Positions 31,114-41,418 of a stretch of 64,000 nucleotides of DNA are shown piece by piece. Source of the DNA: CAWAMR01 sp963783095 (GTDB lineage Bacteria > Planctomycetota > Planctomycetia > Gemmatales > Gemmataceae). Position 1 is the first letter of the stretch. Each line of letters starts with the position of its first letter. The stretch is taken from positions 748,655 through 812,654 of the forward strand of contig CAWAMR010000014.1 in NCBI GenBank assembly GCA_963783095.1. The letters run 5' to 3'. The notes beneath the pieces were generated by a model that was not told the origin of the DNA, did no database searches, and saw only the letters and a program-made list of their open reading frames with translations. Both the position numbers and the translations under genes were made by a program.

Positions 31114-32256
31114 ATGAAGATCCTCATCCTGGGTGCGGGGTTCGGCGGCCTCGAGCTGGCGACCGTCCTGTCCGGCGAATTTCGGAGAGGCCCACGAGGT
31201 CGTCCTGATCGACAAGGCCGAGGGATTCATCTTCGGATTCTCGAAACTCGACGTCCTGTTCGGCCGGACGACGCCCTCGGCCGTCTTCCACCCCTACCGC
31301 GACATCGACAAGCCCGGGGTCACCTTCGTGCGGGCCACGGTGACGTCGATCGATCCGGTAGCCAAGCGGGTGGAGACTGACGTCGGACCCTTCGAGTCCG
31401 ATGTCCTGGTGGTGGCTCTCGGGGCCGACGTCGACCCCGCGGCCACGCCCGGTCTCGTGGAAGGCGGGAGCGAGTTCTACTCACTGGCCGGGGCATTCGC
31501 CCTGCGCGACGTACTCGCCGCGTTCCCCGGCGGAGACGTCGTGATCGGCGTCACGTCCACCCCGTTCAAGTGCCCGCCGGCACCGTCCGAGACGGCCCTC
31601 CTCCTCCACGACTATCGACGGCCCGGGGCCTGCGGGCCGCGTCCACCATTTCGTTGGTGATGCCATTCGGGATCCCCATCCCGCCGTCGCCCGAGGCCTC
31701 GAACGCGCTGTTCGAGTCGTTCGCGACGCACGACATCGGGTGGATGCCCGACCGGATGGTGACCGGCCTGGACCCCGATGCCAAGGTGGCCCACTGCAGT
31801 GACGGCAGCGATGTCCCCTACGACCTGTTCCTCGGCGTCCCGGTCCACCGGGCCCCCACGGTGGTGACGGATTCGGGCCTCGCCGTCGACGGATGGATCC
31901 CTGTCGATCCCCTCACGCTGGAGACCTCGATCCCCGGCGTGTTCGCCGTGGGTGATGTGACCAGTGTCGGAACGCCCAAGGCGGGGGTGTTCGCCGAGGG
32001 TCAGGCCGCGGTGGCCGCCAAACAGATCATCGCCCGGCTGCGAGGCGACGTGCCGACCGACACCTACGACGGCCACGGCGTCTGCTACCTCGAGTTCGGG
32101 CGCGACCTGGTGGGGAAGGTGTCGGTGACCTTCCTCAGCGGCGAAGTGCCCACCGGTGGCCTGGAAGGTCCGTCGGAGGCGATCGCCACGGACAAGAAGA
32201 TCTTCGGGACCAGCCGGATCCAACGCTGGTTCGACCGCGCCTGGGCCCTCGACTGA
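31114..32256 (+). CDS. FAD/NAD(P)-binding oxidoreductase, sulfide:quinone-reductase-like (frameshifted)
   Basis: Starts KILILGAGFGGLELATVLSG, the dinucleotide-binding GxGxxG loop. Then VVLIDKAEGFIFGFSKLDVL, VTFVRATVTSIDPVAKRVET, DVLVVALGADVDPAATPGL, VTSTPFKCPPAPSETALLL with the Cys-Pro-Pro typical of sulfide:quinone reductase and flavocytochrome-c sulfide dehydrogenase relatives, and IPGVFAVGDVTSVGTPKAGV, the second FAD motif, with FAEGQAAVAAKQI. Indels near 31185 and 31640. Length of about 380 residues is normal. Whether it oxidises sulfide, NADH or another donor cannot be decided; if the adjacent TauD enzyme releases sulfite, a sulfur role would fit, which is inference only. Confidence 0.82.
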
Positions 32257-32480
32257 GGCGTCGCCACGGTCGGACAGGGGTGATCGGACGGTGCCGGATG
32301 GGAGGATCCGGGCGGTCGGGGGACGCTCAGGGGACGGCGCCCGGACCGATCGCTGGTCTGGGATCTCGCCCACATCCGGTGTCCGACGGCATGTACGGCG
32401 GCCGATCATGGGTGGGGGAGCGGCGCCGTCGGTTCGACGTGGTCCCGGACCCCCGGGACTGCCGGGGGCTCCCGAGGGCG

Positions 32481-32486
32481 TAACCT
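32481..32486 (+). promoter_or_regulatory. Putative -10 box (leaderless) of the DUF2510 gene
   Basis: TAACCT followed by six bases and a GTG start at 32493. No Shine-Dalgarno sequence lies between. Confidence 0.5.
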
Positions 32487-32492
32487 GCGGGT

Positions 32493-33032
32493 GTGGAGAA
32501 ACTCTCCGGGACCGAAGAGGCCCTCGTGTTCGTGGTGTCCGTGCTCATGGCGTTCCTCGGCTATCACCTCGCGGAGGGAGACAAGCGGAACCTCGGGCGC
32601 ACGCCCTGGGGGGTGCCGTCCCTCGGATGGGCGGCCATCTGGTTCCTGAGCCCCCTGGTGGGCCTGGTCCTGTGGCTCTTCGCCCACCGGGCCGAGGTCC
32701 GTCGATCCGCCCAGGCACCGTTGGGCACCCTCGGGGGTGGGGTACCGCCCCCCAGCGCGGAGCCGGCCCGCAGCGTGGGGAGCGACTTCCCGGCCTACCC
32801 CCGACGGGCCGACGGGGGGACCGCGCCGCACGCCCCGGCTGTCCCCACGCCGCCGGCCGCACCGCCAGCGGTGGCACCGGCGGCTGACGTGTCGCCTCCG
32901 GCCTGGCACCCGGATCCGAGCGGGCGGTTCCACTACCGCTGGTGGACGGGCTCCGAGTGGACCTCGTACGTGTCCACCCACGGCCGGATGGAGACCGACA
33001 CCAGCCCGGACCAGCGGATCGGCCCCTACTAG
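32493..33032 (+). CDS. Membrane protein with C-terminal DUF2510 domain
   Basis: An unbroken protein of 179 residues. Two hydrophobic segments near the start (ALVFVVSVLMAFLGYHLAEG and SLGWAAIWFLSPLVGLVLWL) anchor it in the membrane. A Pro- and Ala-rich linker leads to PPAWHPDPSGRFHYRWW and GSEWTSYVSTHG, the short DUF2510 domain that is common in actinobacterial membrane proteins and is defined by its W-PDP-x-RYW-pattern. DUF2510 has no known activity and is often seen as a small module at the cytoplasmic or outer face. The neighbours give no hint. Start GTG is placed behind a leaderless-type promoter. Confidence 0.8.
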   Translation: MEKLSGTEEALVFVVSVLMAFLGYHLAEGDKRNLGRTPWGVPSLGWAAIWFLSPLVGLVLWLFAHRAEVRRSAQAPLGTLGGGVPPPSAEPARSVGSDFPAYPRRADGGTAPHAPAVPTPPAAPPAVAPAADVSPPAWHPDPSGRFHYRWWTGSEWTSYVSTHGRMETDTSPDQRIGPY

Positions 33033-33044
33033 GCCGCAGGCCCG

Positions 33045-33085
33045 CCTGACCGAAGCACTGCCTGACCGAAGCACTGCCTGACCGA
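33045..33085 (+). repeat. Tandem 16-bp direct repeat, about 2.6 copies
   Basis: The unit cctgaccgaagcactg occurs at 33045-33060 and 33061-33076, followed by its first nine bases at 33077-33085. It begins a few bases after the stop of the DUF2510 gene, in the 306-base gap before the cupin gene, in which I find no gene. Confidence 0.95.
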
Positions 33086-33338
33086 TGGTCCACGGAGTCC
33101 GGTCGTCCTGACGGCGTCGGTTCCGCACTCGGCCCAGGGCCGTTCCCGCTCTCGGCGACTCCGCCGAGGCACCCACGCCCCAGACGGGGAGCAGCCCTGT
33201 GGGCCGCACCTCCATCGTCCGGGTCGGCCGGCGGACCTGGCGCCCGACGATCGGTTCCGGCAGACTGGCGGGGCTGGATGCCGGGGCCGACGGAGGCACC
33301 GCGCGCCACCAGGCCCAGCGACAGGGGAGGGAGCCCGT

Positions 33339-33809
33339 ATGACCAGTCTCCAGGTTGACGATGTGGTCCGCCACACCGGTGAGGACGACCTGCCGTGGGT
33401 GGACGCCACCGGTGGCATCTGGCTGAAGGTGCTGCGGGTCGATCCGTCGGCCGGCGTGTGGGTGGTTCGCAACCGCTTCGAGCCGGGCGTGCGGCTGCAG
33501 ACGCACCGCCACACCGGGCCGGTCGACGGCTACACGGTGTCGGGGCGCTGGCACTACCTCGAGTACGAGTTCTATTCCACGGCCGGCTCCTACATCCGGG
33601 AGCCCGCCGGCTCGGTCCACACGCTCGACGTCCCCGAGGACAACGACGAGGTCACCGAGATCCTGTTCATCATGGAAGGCGTCAACCTCAACCTGGCCGC
33701 TGACGGCTCGGTCGAGAGCGTCACCGACGGCGTGGGAACGCTTGCTGCCTACGAGGCGCTGGCCGAGGCCCAGGGCCTCGGGCGTCCGACCGGCGTCCTC
33801 ATCGGGTGA
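33339..33809 (+). CDS. Cupin-fold protein, 2,4'-dihydroxyacetophenone dioxygenase/ChrR-like
   Basis: An unbroken protein of 156 residues with GGGGAGGGA upstream of the ATG. WLKVLRVDPSAGVWVVRNRF leads to the cupin motif RLQTHRHTGPVDGYTVSGRW (HxH...metal site, with the later His in GSVHTLDVPEDNDEVTEILF). This is the single-domain cupin group that includes 2,4'-dihydroxyacetophenone dioxygenase, which cleaves an aryl-ketone C-C bond with oxygen, and anti-sigma ChrR domains. No anti-sigma zinc domain is present, so an enzymatic role is more likely. The stop overlaps the P450 start (GTGA), so both proteins are made together and probably act in the same pathway. Confidence 0.82.
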   Translation: MTSLQVDDVVRHTGEDDLPWVDATGGIWLKVLRVDPSAGVWVVRNRFEPGVRLQTHRHTGPVDGYTVSGRWHYLEYEFYSTAGSYIREPAGSVHTLDVPEDNDEVTEILFIMEGVNLNLAADGSVESVTDGVGTLAAYEALAEAQGLGRPTGVLIG

Positions 33810-35034
33810 CCGGCCGCGCCGCGGTCGTCGACGAGACGGCGCTCACCGACCCGCTGCTCGACCCCGCCTTCTACGCCGGCGACCCGTACCCCCTCTACGC
33901 CCGGCTCCGGGCCGAGGCACCGGTGGCCCGCAACGACACGCTCGGGCTGTGGATGGTCAGCCGCCACGCCGAGGTGGTGGCCGTGTCCCGCGACCCGGAG
34001 ACGTTCTGCTCGTCGAAGGGGATCATGACCTTCGAGATCGGCGCGCGAGTACCCGACGCCGCCGACCATGATGCACACCGATCCGCCCGACCACACCCGC
34101 TACCGGACGCTGGTCCAGCCCGGGTTCCGCCCGACGCTACATGCGGGCGCTGGAGCCGGGCATCCGCCGGCGGGCCCGCGCGCTGGTCGACGGCATCGAG
34201 CCCGGGGTGCCCGTCGACGTCGTGGCCGACCTGGCCGTCCCGCTGCCCCTGCAGGTGATCAGCGACCTGCTCGGGGTGCCCGAGGAGGAGTGGCCACGTT
34301 CTTCCGGTGGTCCGAGGCGGTCATCCCGGGGGCCACGGACTGGCCCGAGGAGGAGCGGGCCCGCGCTCAGTGGCGAGATGGTGACGTACCTGCTGGAGGC
34401 CGCCGCCGACCGGCGGGCCGTCGCCGAGGGACGACATCATCAGCGAGCTGGCTGCGGCCGAGGTCGACGGAGACCGGCTGACCGACGCCGAGCTCGGGCA
34501 TGTTCCTGGTCCAGCTGCTGGTGGCGGGCAACGAGACCACCCGCAACATGATGTCGGGCGGCCTGGTCGGGTTCGCCGACGCACCCGGGCCAGTGGGAGG
34601 GGCTGGCCGGGACGGTCCGACGACGGCGTGAACCGGGCCCTGCCGCTGGCCGTCGAGGAGATGCTGCGCTGGACGACGCCGGTCGTGGCCTTCATGCGGA
34701 CCACCACCCGCGAGGTCGAGCTCGGCGGTCGGTCACCTCGGCGCCGGCGAGCCGGTGCTGATGCTCTACGCCTCGGCCAACCGCGACGAGGCCGCGTTCG
34801 GTCCGACGGCGGCCAGCTTCGATTGCCGCCCGCGACCCCAACCCGCACGTGGCCTTCGGGTTCGGCGCCCACTTCTGCATCGGCGCCGTGCTGGCCCGGG
34901 TCGAGGGCCGGATCCTCCTGGAGGAGCTGCTGGCCCGTTTCGGCTCGGTCGAGCCGGCCGGCGAGGTGGTCCGGGCGGCGTCCCCGGTCATCGCCGGGGT
35001 GAAGTCGGCACCGGTGGTGTTCGGAGCGCGGTAG
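33806..35034 (+). CDS. Cytochrome P450 (frameshifted)
   Basis: A soluble bacterial P450 of about 405 residues. Read across frames: FYAGDPYPLYARLRAEAPV and MVSRHAEVVAVSRDPETF at the start, MMHTDPPDHTRYRTLVQPGF (C helix), LPLQVISDLLGVPEEEWP, the oxygen-binding I helix VAGNETTRNMMSGG, EEMLRWTTPVVAFMRTT with the ExxR pair, and the heme loop FGFGAHFCIGAVLARVEGRI with the Cys ligand. At least eight indels are scattered between 34055 and 34840. The GTG start overlaps the cupin stop. It needs ferredoxin partners not seen here. The P450-cupin coupling suggests oxidation of a ring or side chain followed by C-C cleavage; the substrate is unknown. Confidence 0.92.
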
Positions 35035-35111
35035 GACGTCCGGGCGTGCCCTGGGCCGGCCGACTGCGAGATCTGGTCCGGTGGCTGGGCGCAGACCTGG
35101 TCCGCGAGACC

Positions 35112-36010
35112 TCAGCTGGCCTCGTGGATGGCGGTCGAGCGCCGCCATCTGGGCGTCGGTCGAGCTGCAGCGTCGCCGCCTCGCAGTTCTCCTCCACGTG
35201 GGCCACCGACTTGGTCCCGGGAATCGGGAGCATCGACCGGCGAGTGGTGGAGCAGCCAGGCCAGCGCCACCTGGGTCGGTGTGGCCCCGGTCTCCGCCAC
35301 GACCGAGCCCATGGCGGTGTCCGGACCGGTCAGGGCGCCCGACGCCACCGGGAACCACGGGATGAAGCCGATGCCTTCCGCCTCGCAGTGGGCCAGCACG
35401 TCGGCCGACGAGCGGTTGGTCAGGTTGAAGAGGTTCTGGACCGACACCACCGGCACGACCTGGCGCGGCCGCCTCGAGCTCGGCCACCGTGACCTGGGAC
35501 AGCCCGACATGGGCCACCTTGCCCTCGGACACCAGGTCGGCCAGCAAGCCCGAACTGGTCGTCGGCCGGGACCAGCGGGTCGATCCGGTGCAGCTGGAAC
35601 AGGTCGATCCGCTCGAGGCCGAGGCGGCGCAGGCTGAGCTCGCACTGCTGGCGCAGGTACTCGGGCCGGCCGACCGGCAGCCACTGTCCGGGACCCTGTC
35701 GGGTGAGGCCGGCCTTGGTGGCGATGACGAGACCGTCGGGGTAGGGATGGAGGGCCTCGAAGATGAGTCGCTCGCTGACTTCGGGGCCGTAGGAGTCGGC
35801 GGTGTCGATGAGGTCGACGCCCATGTCGACGGCCCGGCGCAGAACCCGCGATGCAGTCGTCGCGGTCGGCCGGCTCGCCCCAGACTCCCGGCCCGGTGAT
35901 CTGCATGGCGCCGTAGCCGAGCCGGTGGACGGTGGTGCGCCCCGGCCGCCCCCGTCGCCGAAGGTGAACGTGCCGCTCGAGCGGACGGGCTTGGGGGTGC
36001 GGTCGGTCAT
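35112..36010 (-). CDS. Aldo/keto reductase (frameshifted)
   Basis: NADPH-dependent TIM-barrel reductase of about 290 residues. The ATG at 36010 follows GGAGGA. The N-terminal VHRLGYGAMQITGPGVWGEP region is split by indels near 35945 and 35850; then VDMGVDLIDTADSYGPEVSE, carrying the catalytic Asp/Tyr, VIATKAGLTRQGPGQW with the catalytic Lys, LRRLGLERIDLFQLHRIDP with the His, and VVSVQNLFNLTNRSSADVL and IPWFPVASGALTG, followed by LLHHSPVMLPIPGTKSVAHVEEN, the NADP-binding end. A further indel near 35145 leads to the short last helix. Similar to Tas/YajO-type reductases. It lies on the opposite strand and convergent to the P450. Confidence 0.88.
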
Positions 36011-36118
36011 GGGGGGTCCTCCGGTTCGCGGGTGCGTGCGGCTATGGGTGTGTGCGGGTGCGGTTGTCGTTCCTCGGATACCAGGAAGTGATCCCGTTCT
36101 ACCCTGTGGCGGCCCGGT

Positions 36119-36144
36119 CCGGATCCGGCGGTCGTCGGATCCGG
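36119..36144 (+). repeat. Inverted repeat in the gap upstream of the aldo/keto reductase
   Basis: Arms ccggatcc (36119-36126) and ggatccgg (36137-36144) flank ten bases. The gap 36011-36285 holds no gene; it also contains short GGGACGT direct repeats near 36215-36230. The hairpin could end transcription of the SDR gene on the minus strand, but lacks a T run. Confidence 0.5.
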
Positions 36145-36285
36145 AAGGGCGTGCCGGGCTCGTCGGCGGTGGATCGGGGTCGCCGATCCGACGATCCGTG
36201 GGCCGTGGGCCCTGGGACGTGGGACGTGGGACGGTCGATCGGTCGGGAGATGCAGGTCGTTCCACCACGGGGGCACGCCAGGACG

Positions 36286-37181
36286 TCAGCGCGGGGGTGC
36301 CGGCTCCCCGAACGGCCCCCGTCCCAGCTGCTCGCGGATGGGGGTGAAGGGCGGCTGCACGGTGTGGCGGCGCTGCCAGTTGGCCCCGTCGACCACCAGC
36401 GAGTGACCCGGAGATGTAGGCGGCGAAGGGAGAGCAGAGATAGGTGGCGGCCCAGGCCAGTTCGCGGGGATAGCCGACCCTGCCGGCCGGCACCCGGTCG
36501 TCCTGGCCCTCGTACTTGCCGGGCACCGCGGCGATGGCGGCCACCTCGTCCTCGTGGGGCATGAGCCCGGGCACCAGCCCGTTCACCCGGATGCCGTAGG
36601 GGGCCCACTCCACCGACAGGGTCTCCACCAGGTTCTTGACCCCGGCCTTGGCCGCGGCCGAGTGGGCGAATCCGGGGCCGCCGGTCCAGGCGTAGGAAGC
36701 GCCCACGTTGACGATGGACCCGTCCCGTCCGGCGGGGATCAGTCGGCGGGCGAACTCCCGGGAGCACAGGTAGGTGCCGTTGAGCACGATGTCCACCACC
36801 GTGCGCCAGGCGTTGGGACTCATGTCCTCGGCCGGGACCGGGAAGTTGCCCGCCGCGTTGTTGATGAGCGCGTCGATCGGGCCGAGGCCCGCCTCGACCG
36901 CGTCGAACGCCGCGGCGATGGCGTCGGCGTCGCGGATGTCGCAGGCCACCCCGAGGGCGCGGCCGCCGGCCTCCTCCACCGAGGCCACGCCGGCCGCCCG
37001 GTGGCCCTCGTCGCGGCTCGACGACGGCCACGGACGCGCCGAGCCGCCCGAACTCGGTGGCGATGGACTTGCCGAGGCCGGTACCACCGCCCGTCACCAC
37101 CACCACCGCTCCGTCGTAGGTGCCCGCCGGCAGCGCCGAGGCGCCGACGGGTGGGGGCTGGGGCAGGCCGGGCGGGGTCAT
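36286..37181 (-). CDS. SDR oxidoreductase, 2,4-dienoyl-CoA reductase-like (frameshifted)
   Basis: A short-chain dehydrogenase of about 295 residues. VVVVTGGGTGLGKSIATEFG is the NADP loop; ALINNAAGNFPVPAEDMSPN is the NNAG motif in the form typical of peroxisomal-type 2,4-dienoyl-CoA reductase; VGASYAWTGGPGFAHSAAAK carries a Tyr and the catalytic Lys, and WAPYGIRVNGLVPG the usual following loop. The C-terminus, after an indel near 36410, reads SLVVDGANWQRRHTVQPPF. Another indel lies near 37020. It would reduce dienoyl- or enoyl-type CoA esters during oxidation of unsaturated acids. A TAGGAT box eight bases upstream of the ATG may be its promoter. Confidence 0.82.
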
Positions 37182-37339
37182 GGGCGACGATCCTACCCAC
37201 GGCACCACCCGTGCCCCGATGGCTCCGACCGGCGATCGTCGTGCCGGTCGAGGCGACGGAGGTCGCGACGCCGGATGTGGTGCGGGCGGACGACGTCGCG
37301 TCGCGGACGACATCGGCGTTGTGGGAGCATCGTCGAACG

Positions 37340-38364
37340 ATGGGCACCTCCTCCAGGACGACCGCGCACCGTCGGCCGCGTCCGTCGACCCTCCTGGCAG
37401 TGGCGGCGATGCTCACCGTCCTGCTGCTGGCCGGATGCGGCTCGCTCGGGCACGTCGGGTCCATCCGGCACGTCGACCTCGACCACCACCCGGGCCGCGT
37501 CGTCGACGCCACCGTCGTCGCCCGGTGCAGGCCTGGCCCCAACCGCCGTGCCGGCGACCGGCGCCTATCTGGGCGCCTGGGTGCATCCCGAGGCGCCGGC
37601 CAGCGGCTCGTCGTTCGCCGTGGAGCAGGCCGCCCTGCCGACGGTGCGTCGCGGCGACCGGTCACCCGCTGGGCATCCTGCACGTGTATGCACCGTGGGC
37701 CCGACCGGCGCCGGTGGCGTCGCTGCGCGTCGGTGGCCGGCCGCCGGATCGATCCCCCTCCTCGACTGGGGCTGTGGTCCCGATGTCGCCCAGCTGTCCA
37801 CCGGGGTCGATGACGCCCTGATCTCGGCCTATGCGTCGGACCTTCGGGCCTACGGCGCACCGGTGCTCCTGCGCTGGTGCTGGGAGATGAATCTGGTCGG
37901 CCTGCACCCCCAGGTCGGTGGACCCTCGGGCTTCACGTCGGCGTGGGACCACATCCGCACGCTGTTCCAGCGGGCCGGCGCCACCAACGTGTCGTTCGTG
38001 TGGTGCCCGGCGCTGACCGGCGTCGACCCGCAGCCGTACTACCCGGGGGCGGCCGAGGTCGACTGGATCGCGGTCGACGGCTACGACCGCGACGGTACCC
38101 AGACCTTCGGCTCGCTGTTCACCCCCTTCTACCGGTCCTGGGTCGGCCAGGGGAAGCCGATGATGGTGGCGGAGACCGGCGCCTCCGGCTCGGCCCAGCC
38201 CGGCTTCATCGACAGCATCGGAACCGACGCTGCCGGCGATGCCCGACGTCAAGGCCGTCGCCTATTTCGACGCACCCGGTCCGCTGGCCGCCTGGCAGTT
38301 GACGCCGGCCGGCCTGCAGGCCTTCGCCGAGCTGGCCCGACAACCCTACTTTCAACCGCATTGA
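37340..38364 (+). CDS. Secreted GH26-like glycoside hydrolase lipoprotein (frameshifted)
   Basis: The N-terminus ends LLAVAAMLTVLLLAGCGS, a lipoprotein signal with lipobox LAGC. The catalytic part resembles family 26 (beta-mannanase-like) TIM barrels: AYLGAWVHPEAP at the start, GILHVYAPWARP, PVLLRWCWEMNLVG with the presumed acid/base Glu, NVSFVWCPALTGVDPQPYYP, EVDWIAVDGYDRDGTQTF, and KPMMVAETGASGSAQPGF with the presumed nucleophile Glu. Four to five indels are present (37535, 37655, 37680-37740 and 38230). A close paralogue lies at 41419-42501. The family acts on mannans or related beta-glycans; here the target may be the cell's own exopolysaccharide, since synthesis genes are nearby. Confidence 0.8.
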
Positions 38365-38616
38365 GTGAACACATAACTGCTCTGTGTGGTGTTGATGATG
38401 CCGGAGGTTCGTTCCGGTCATCACAAAGTCCCAGGTGGGACCCCATATATTGTCCACTTATCCTCAATATTGACGATATGCCGTCCACCGGCCAGAAATT
38501 GGCGAAACGGTTGTGCGACCGACGGGCCCCGACGGCCTGGCACGAACGGGTGATCGGGGACTAGAGCCCCTCGATCCTCCCGGGGTCGCACCGACTCTCC
38601 TGGGCAGGGGGACAGT

Positions 38617-41321
38617 GTGGGGCAAGCAGACGGGCACGGCATCGGCACGCACCGCCGCCGACGGACCGGGCACACCCCACAGCAGTCGTCCGGGCACACC
38701 CGACTGCAGCATCCGGCCGAGCCCGGGTCCGATCGCCGGATCGTTCGACGCCGCCGGCTGAGCCGCAGCGGGCTGACCTTGTTCCTGGCCGCTGCCGTCG
38801 TGGTCACCGCCTCGGGAGCGGAAGCGGTCACCACCGGCGGATCGACGGCCGCCGCCAACCGCATCTCCCGGCGCGGCACCCACCTGCTCGCCGCTTCGTC
38901 GCTGCCGTCGCGCGCCCTGTACGGATGGGGAGGAAACGACGCCGGCCAGGTGGGTGTGGGCGCGGTGGGTGGCGGGTCGGCGACCGGGGTGACCGCACCG
39001 GCGGTCGTCACCGCACCGGCCGGCGAGGCGTTCGCATCGGTGGCGGCCGGCGGCGCGTTCACCGTCGGGCTGACCACGTCGGGCCGGGTCTACACCTGGG
39101 GGTCCGGTTCCCTCGGTCAGCTGGGTGACGGTGCGACTGCCGGGTCGACGGTGCCGGTGGCCGTGACGGTGCCGTCGGCGCCGGGCGGCCCGCCCGCCGT
39201 GGTCACCGCGGTGGCCGCCGGGGACGCCCATGCCCTGGCCCTGACCTCGACCGGTCAGGTGTACGCCTGGGGAGCCGACCTGTTCGGCCAACTCGGCCAC
39301 GGCGGCACCACGCCGGCCGACACGCCCACGCTCGTCACGCTGCCCGCCGGGGTGGCTGTAACCGCCATCGCCGCCGGTGGTGACCACAGCCTGGCCGTGA
39401 CCACGACCGGTCAGGTGTACGCCTGGGGGGCCAACGGCAACGGGCAGGTCGGCGACGGCTCGACCGTCAACTCCAGCACGCCCTCGCTGGTGGCCCTGCC
39501 CGGCGGGGTCGCCATCACCGGGGTGGCGGCCGGGACGGCGCACAGTCTGGCCGTGGCCAACGACGGCTCGGTCTACGCCTGGGGGTTCAACGCTTCGGGT
39601 CAGCTCGGGACGGGCGACACGGCGGACGCCTCGACTCCCCAGCCGGTGGCCGTGCCGTCCGGCGTGTCGATCGCGTCGGTTGCCGCCGGGGGGTCCCACA
39701 GTCTGGCCCTGACCACGACGGGCACCATCCTGGCCTGGGGCTCGGACGTCTTCGGTCAGCTGGCCTCCGCGCTGGTGGCCACCCTCCCGGTCGACAGCGA
39801 CGTTCCCGTGCAACCCCTCGGCCTGCCTCCCGCCACCTCCTTCGTGCAGATCTCGGCCGGACAGACGACGTCGTACGCCCTGACATCCGGCGGGGTCGCC
39901 GTGGGCGTGGGGTGGCGACTACTACGGCCAGGCCGGCGACGGCTCCCCCGGCGTCAACGCCGCCCCCCCGGCCGCCCTGACCACGCTGCCCCCGGGAACC
40001 CTGGCCACCGGGCTGTTCTCGGGGCCCGACGGGTCGGCCGCCTTCCTGGTGACCCGGGCCCAGCAGTCGATCACCTTCCCGGCGCTACCCGTCGCCACCT
40101 ACGGTGATCCGCCGGTCGACGTCGCCCCGACGGTCGACTCCGGCCTCGGATTGTCCAACTCCGCCCGGGTGCGTGCACCGGGCGCGCTGGTGCGGCTGTT
40201 CCTGGTCGGCGCCGGGCCAGTGCACCCTGACGTCGTCCCAGGCCGGCTCATTCCAGTACTACCCGGCCACGGCGACGACCCGTTCACGCGTGGCCCCGGC
40301 GACCCTCACGATCGTTCCCGACCCGGCGACCGGCACCGCGGGCTCGCCGCTGCCCGCCCTCACCTACCACCTGACCGGCTTCGTCGACGACGACACCGAC
40401 GTCGGTCGTGACCGGCTCAGCGTCGTGCACCACCACCGCATCGGCTCGGCTCGTTCCAGGGCTCCTATGCCGTCAGCTGCAGCCCGGGCACGCTGCACGC
40501 CGCCAACTACCGGTTCGTGGTCGGGCCCGCCCGCCGTCCTGTCGCTGCTCGGCTCGTCGTCGGGGTATGCGGTGGTCGGTAGCGACGGTTCGGTGTGGCC
40601 GATGGGATCGACCTCGACCGCCCACGGCACGGTCAACGCCTTCTACGGGTCGATGACCGGCACGCCGCTGGCCGCACCGGTGGTGGGTGCGGCCTACACG
40701 CCGTTCCACGACGGCTACTGGATGGTCGCCTCCGACGGTGGCATCTTCGCCTTCGGCGCGGCGCGGTTCGACGGCTCGATGGGTGGTCAGCCACTCAACC
40801 GGCCGATCGTCGGCATCGCCGCCACCCCGGACGGAGGCGGCTACTGGGAGGTGGCCTCCGACGGCGGGATCTTCGCGTTCGGTGACGCCGGCTTCTACGG
40901 ATCCACCGGCTCGGAGTCACTGGTCGAGCCCATCGTGGGCATGGCCGCCACCACCGACGGCCGGGGCTACTGGCTGGTGGCCGCCGACGGTGGCGTGTTC
41001 GCCTTCGGAGACGCCGGTTTCTACGGTTCGACCGGTGGGCAGATCACCCTCGACCCGATCGTGGGCCTGAGCGCCACCTCCGACGGCGGTGGCTACTGGA
41101 TGGTCACCCGGAGCGGCGCCGTGTTCCCCTTCGGCGATGCAGCCTTCGAGGGCAGCCTCCGCTACATCGACCTCGGTGCGCCCGTCGTGGGCATGACTCC
41201 CACCGCCGACGGCAAGGGGTACTGGCTGGTCGGAGCCGACGGTGGGGTGTTCGCCTTCGGCGACGCTCCGTTCCTGGGGGCCGTGTCGGCGCCCCCGGCC
41301 CCGATCGCCGGGATCATCTGA
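38617..41321 (+). CDS. Secreted double beta-propeller protein: RCC1 repeats, MBG-like linker, GYW-repeat domain (frameshifted)
   Basis: A very long exported protein of about 900 residues. After a basic start comes a signal segment (SGLTLFLAAAVVVTASGAEA). Residues about 110-480 hold seven RCC1-type units with YAWGADLFGQLGHG-like and VAAGGDHSLAVTTTGQVYAW cores. A linker with ITFPALPVATYGDPPVDVAP and LPALTYHLTGF is like MBG/Ig-type repeats of surface proteins. The C-terminal region (about 40560-41320) has six units of about 42 residues of the type GYWLVAADGGVFAFGDAGFY, probably a second propeller. Indels near 39910, 40150-40210, 40400-40540 interrupt it. No enzyme motif is seen; a binding role at the cell surface is likely. 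The gap upstream (38365-38616) is AT-rich with TATATT and TTATCC stretches suitable for a promoter. Confidence 0.8.
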
Positions 41322-41418
41322 CGTGCCCACCGACAGCACCGGACCCACGACGAGGCCGGATAGGACGAACCCCGAAACGACGCCGACCGACAGGACGCCG
41401 ACCGACGAGAGGACCGGA

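Noticed and set aside
35420..37087. Single frame reading through aldo/keto reductase and SDR as a fusion protein
   Set aside because: The two have separate starts and stops when indels are considered, and a 275-base non-coding gap with inverted repeat lies between; the fusion arises from frame shifts.
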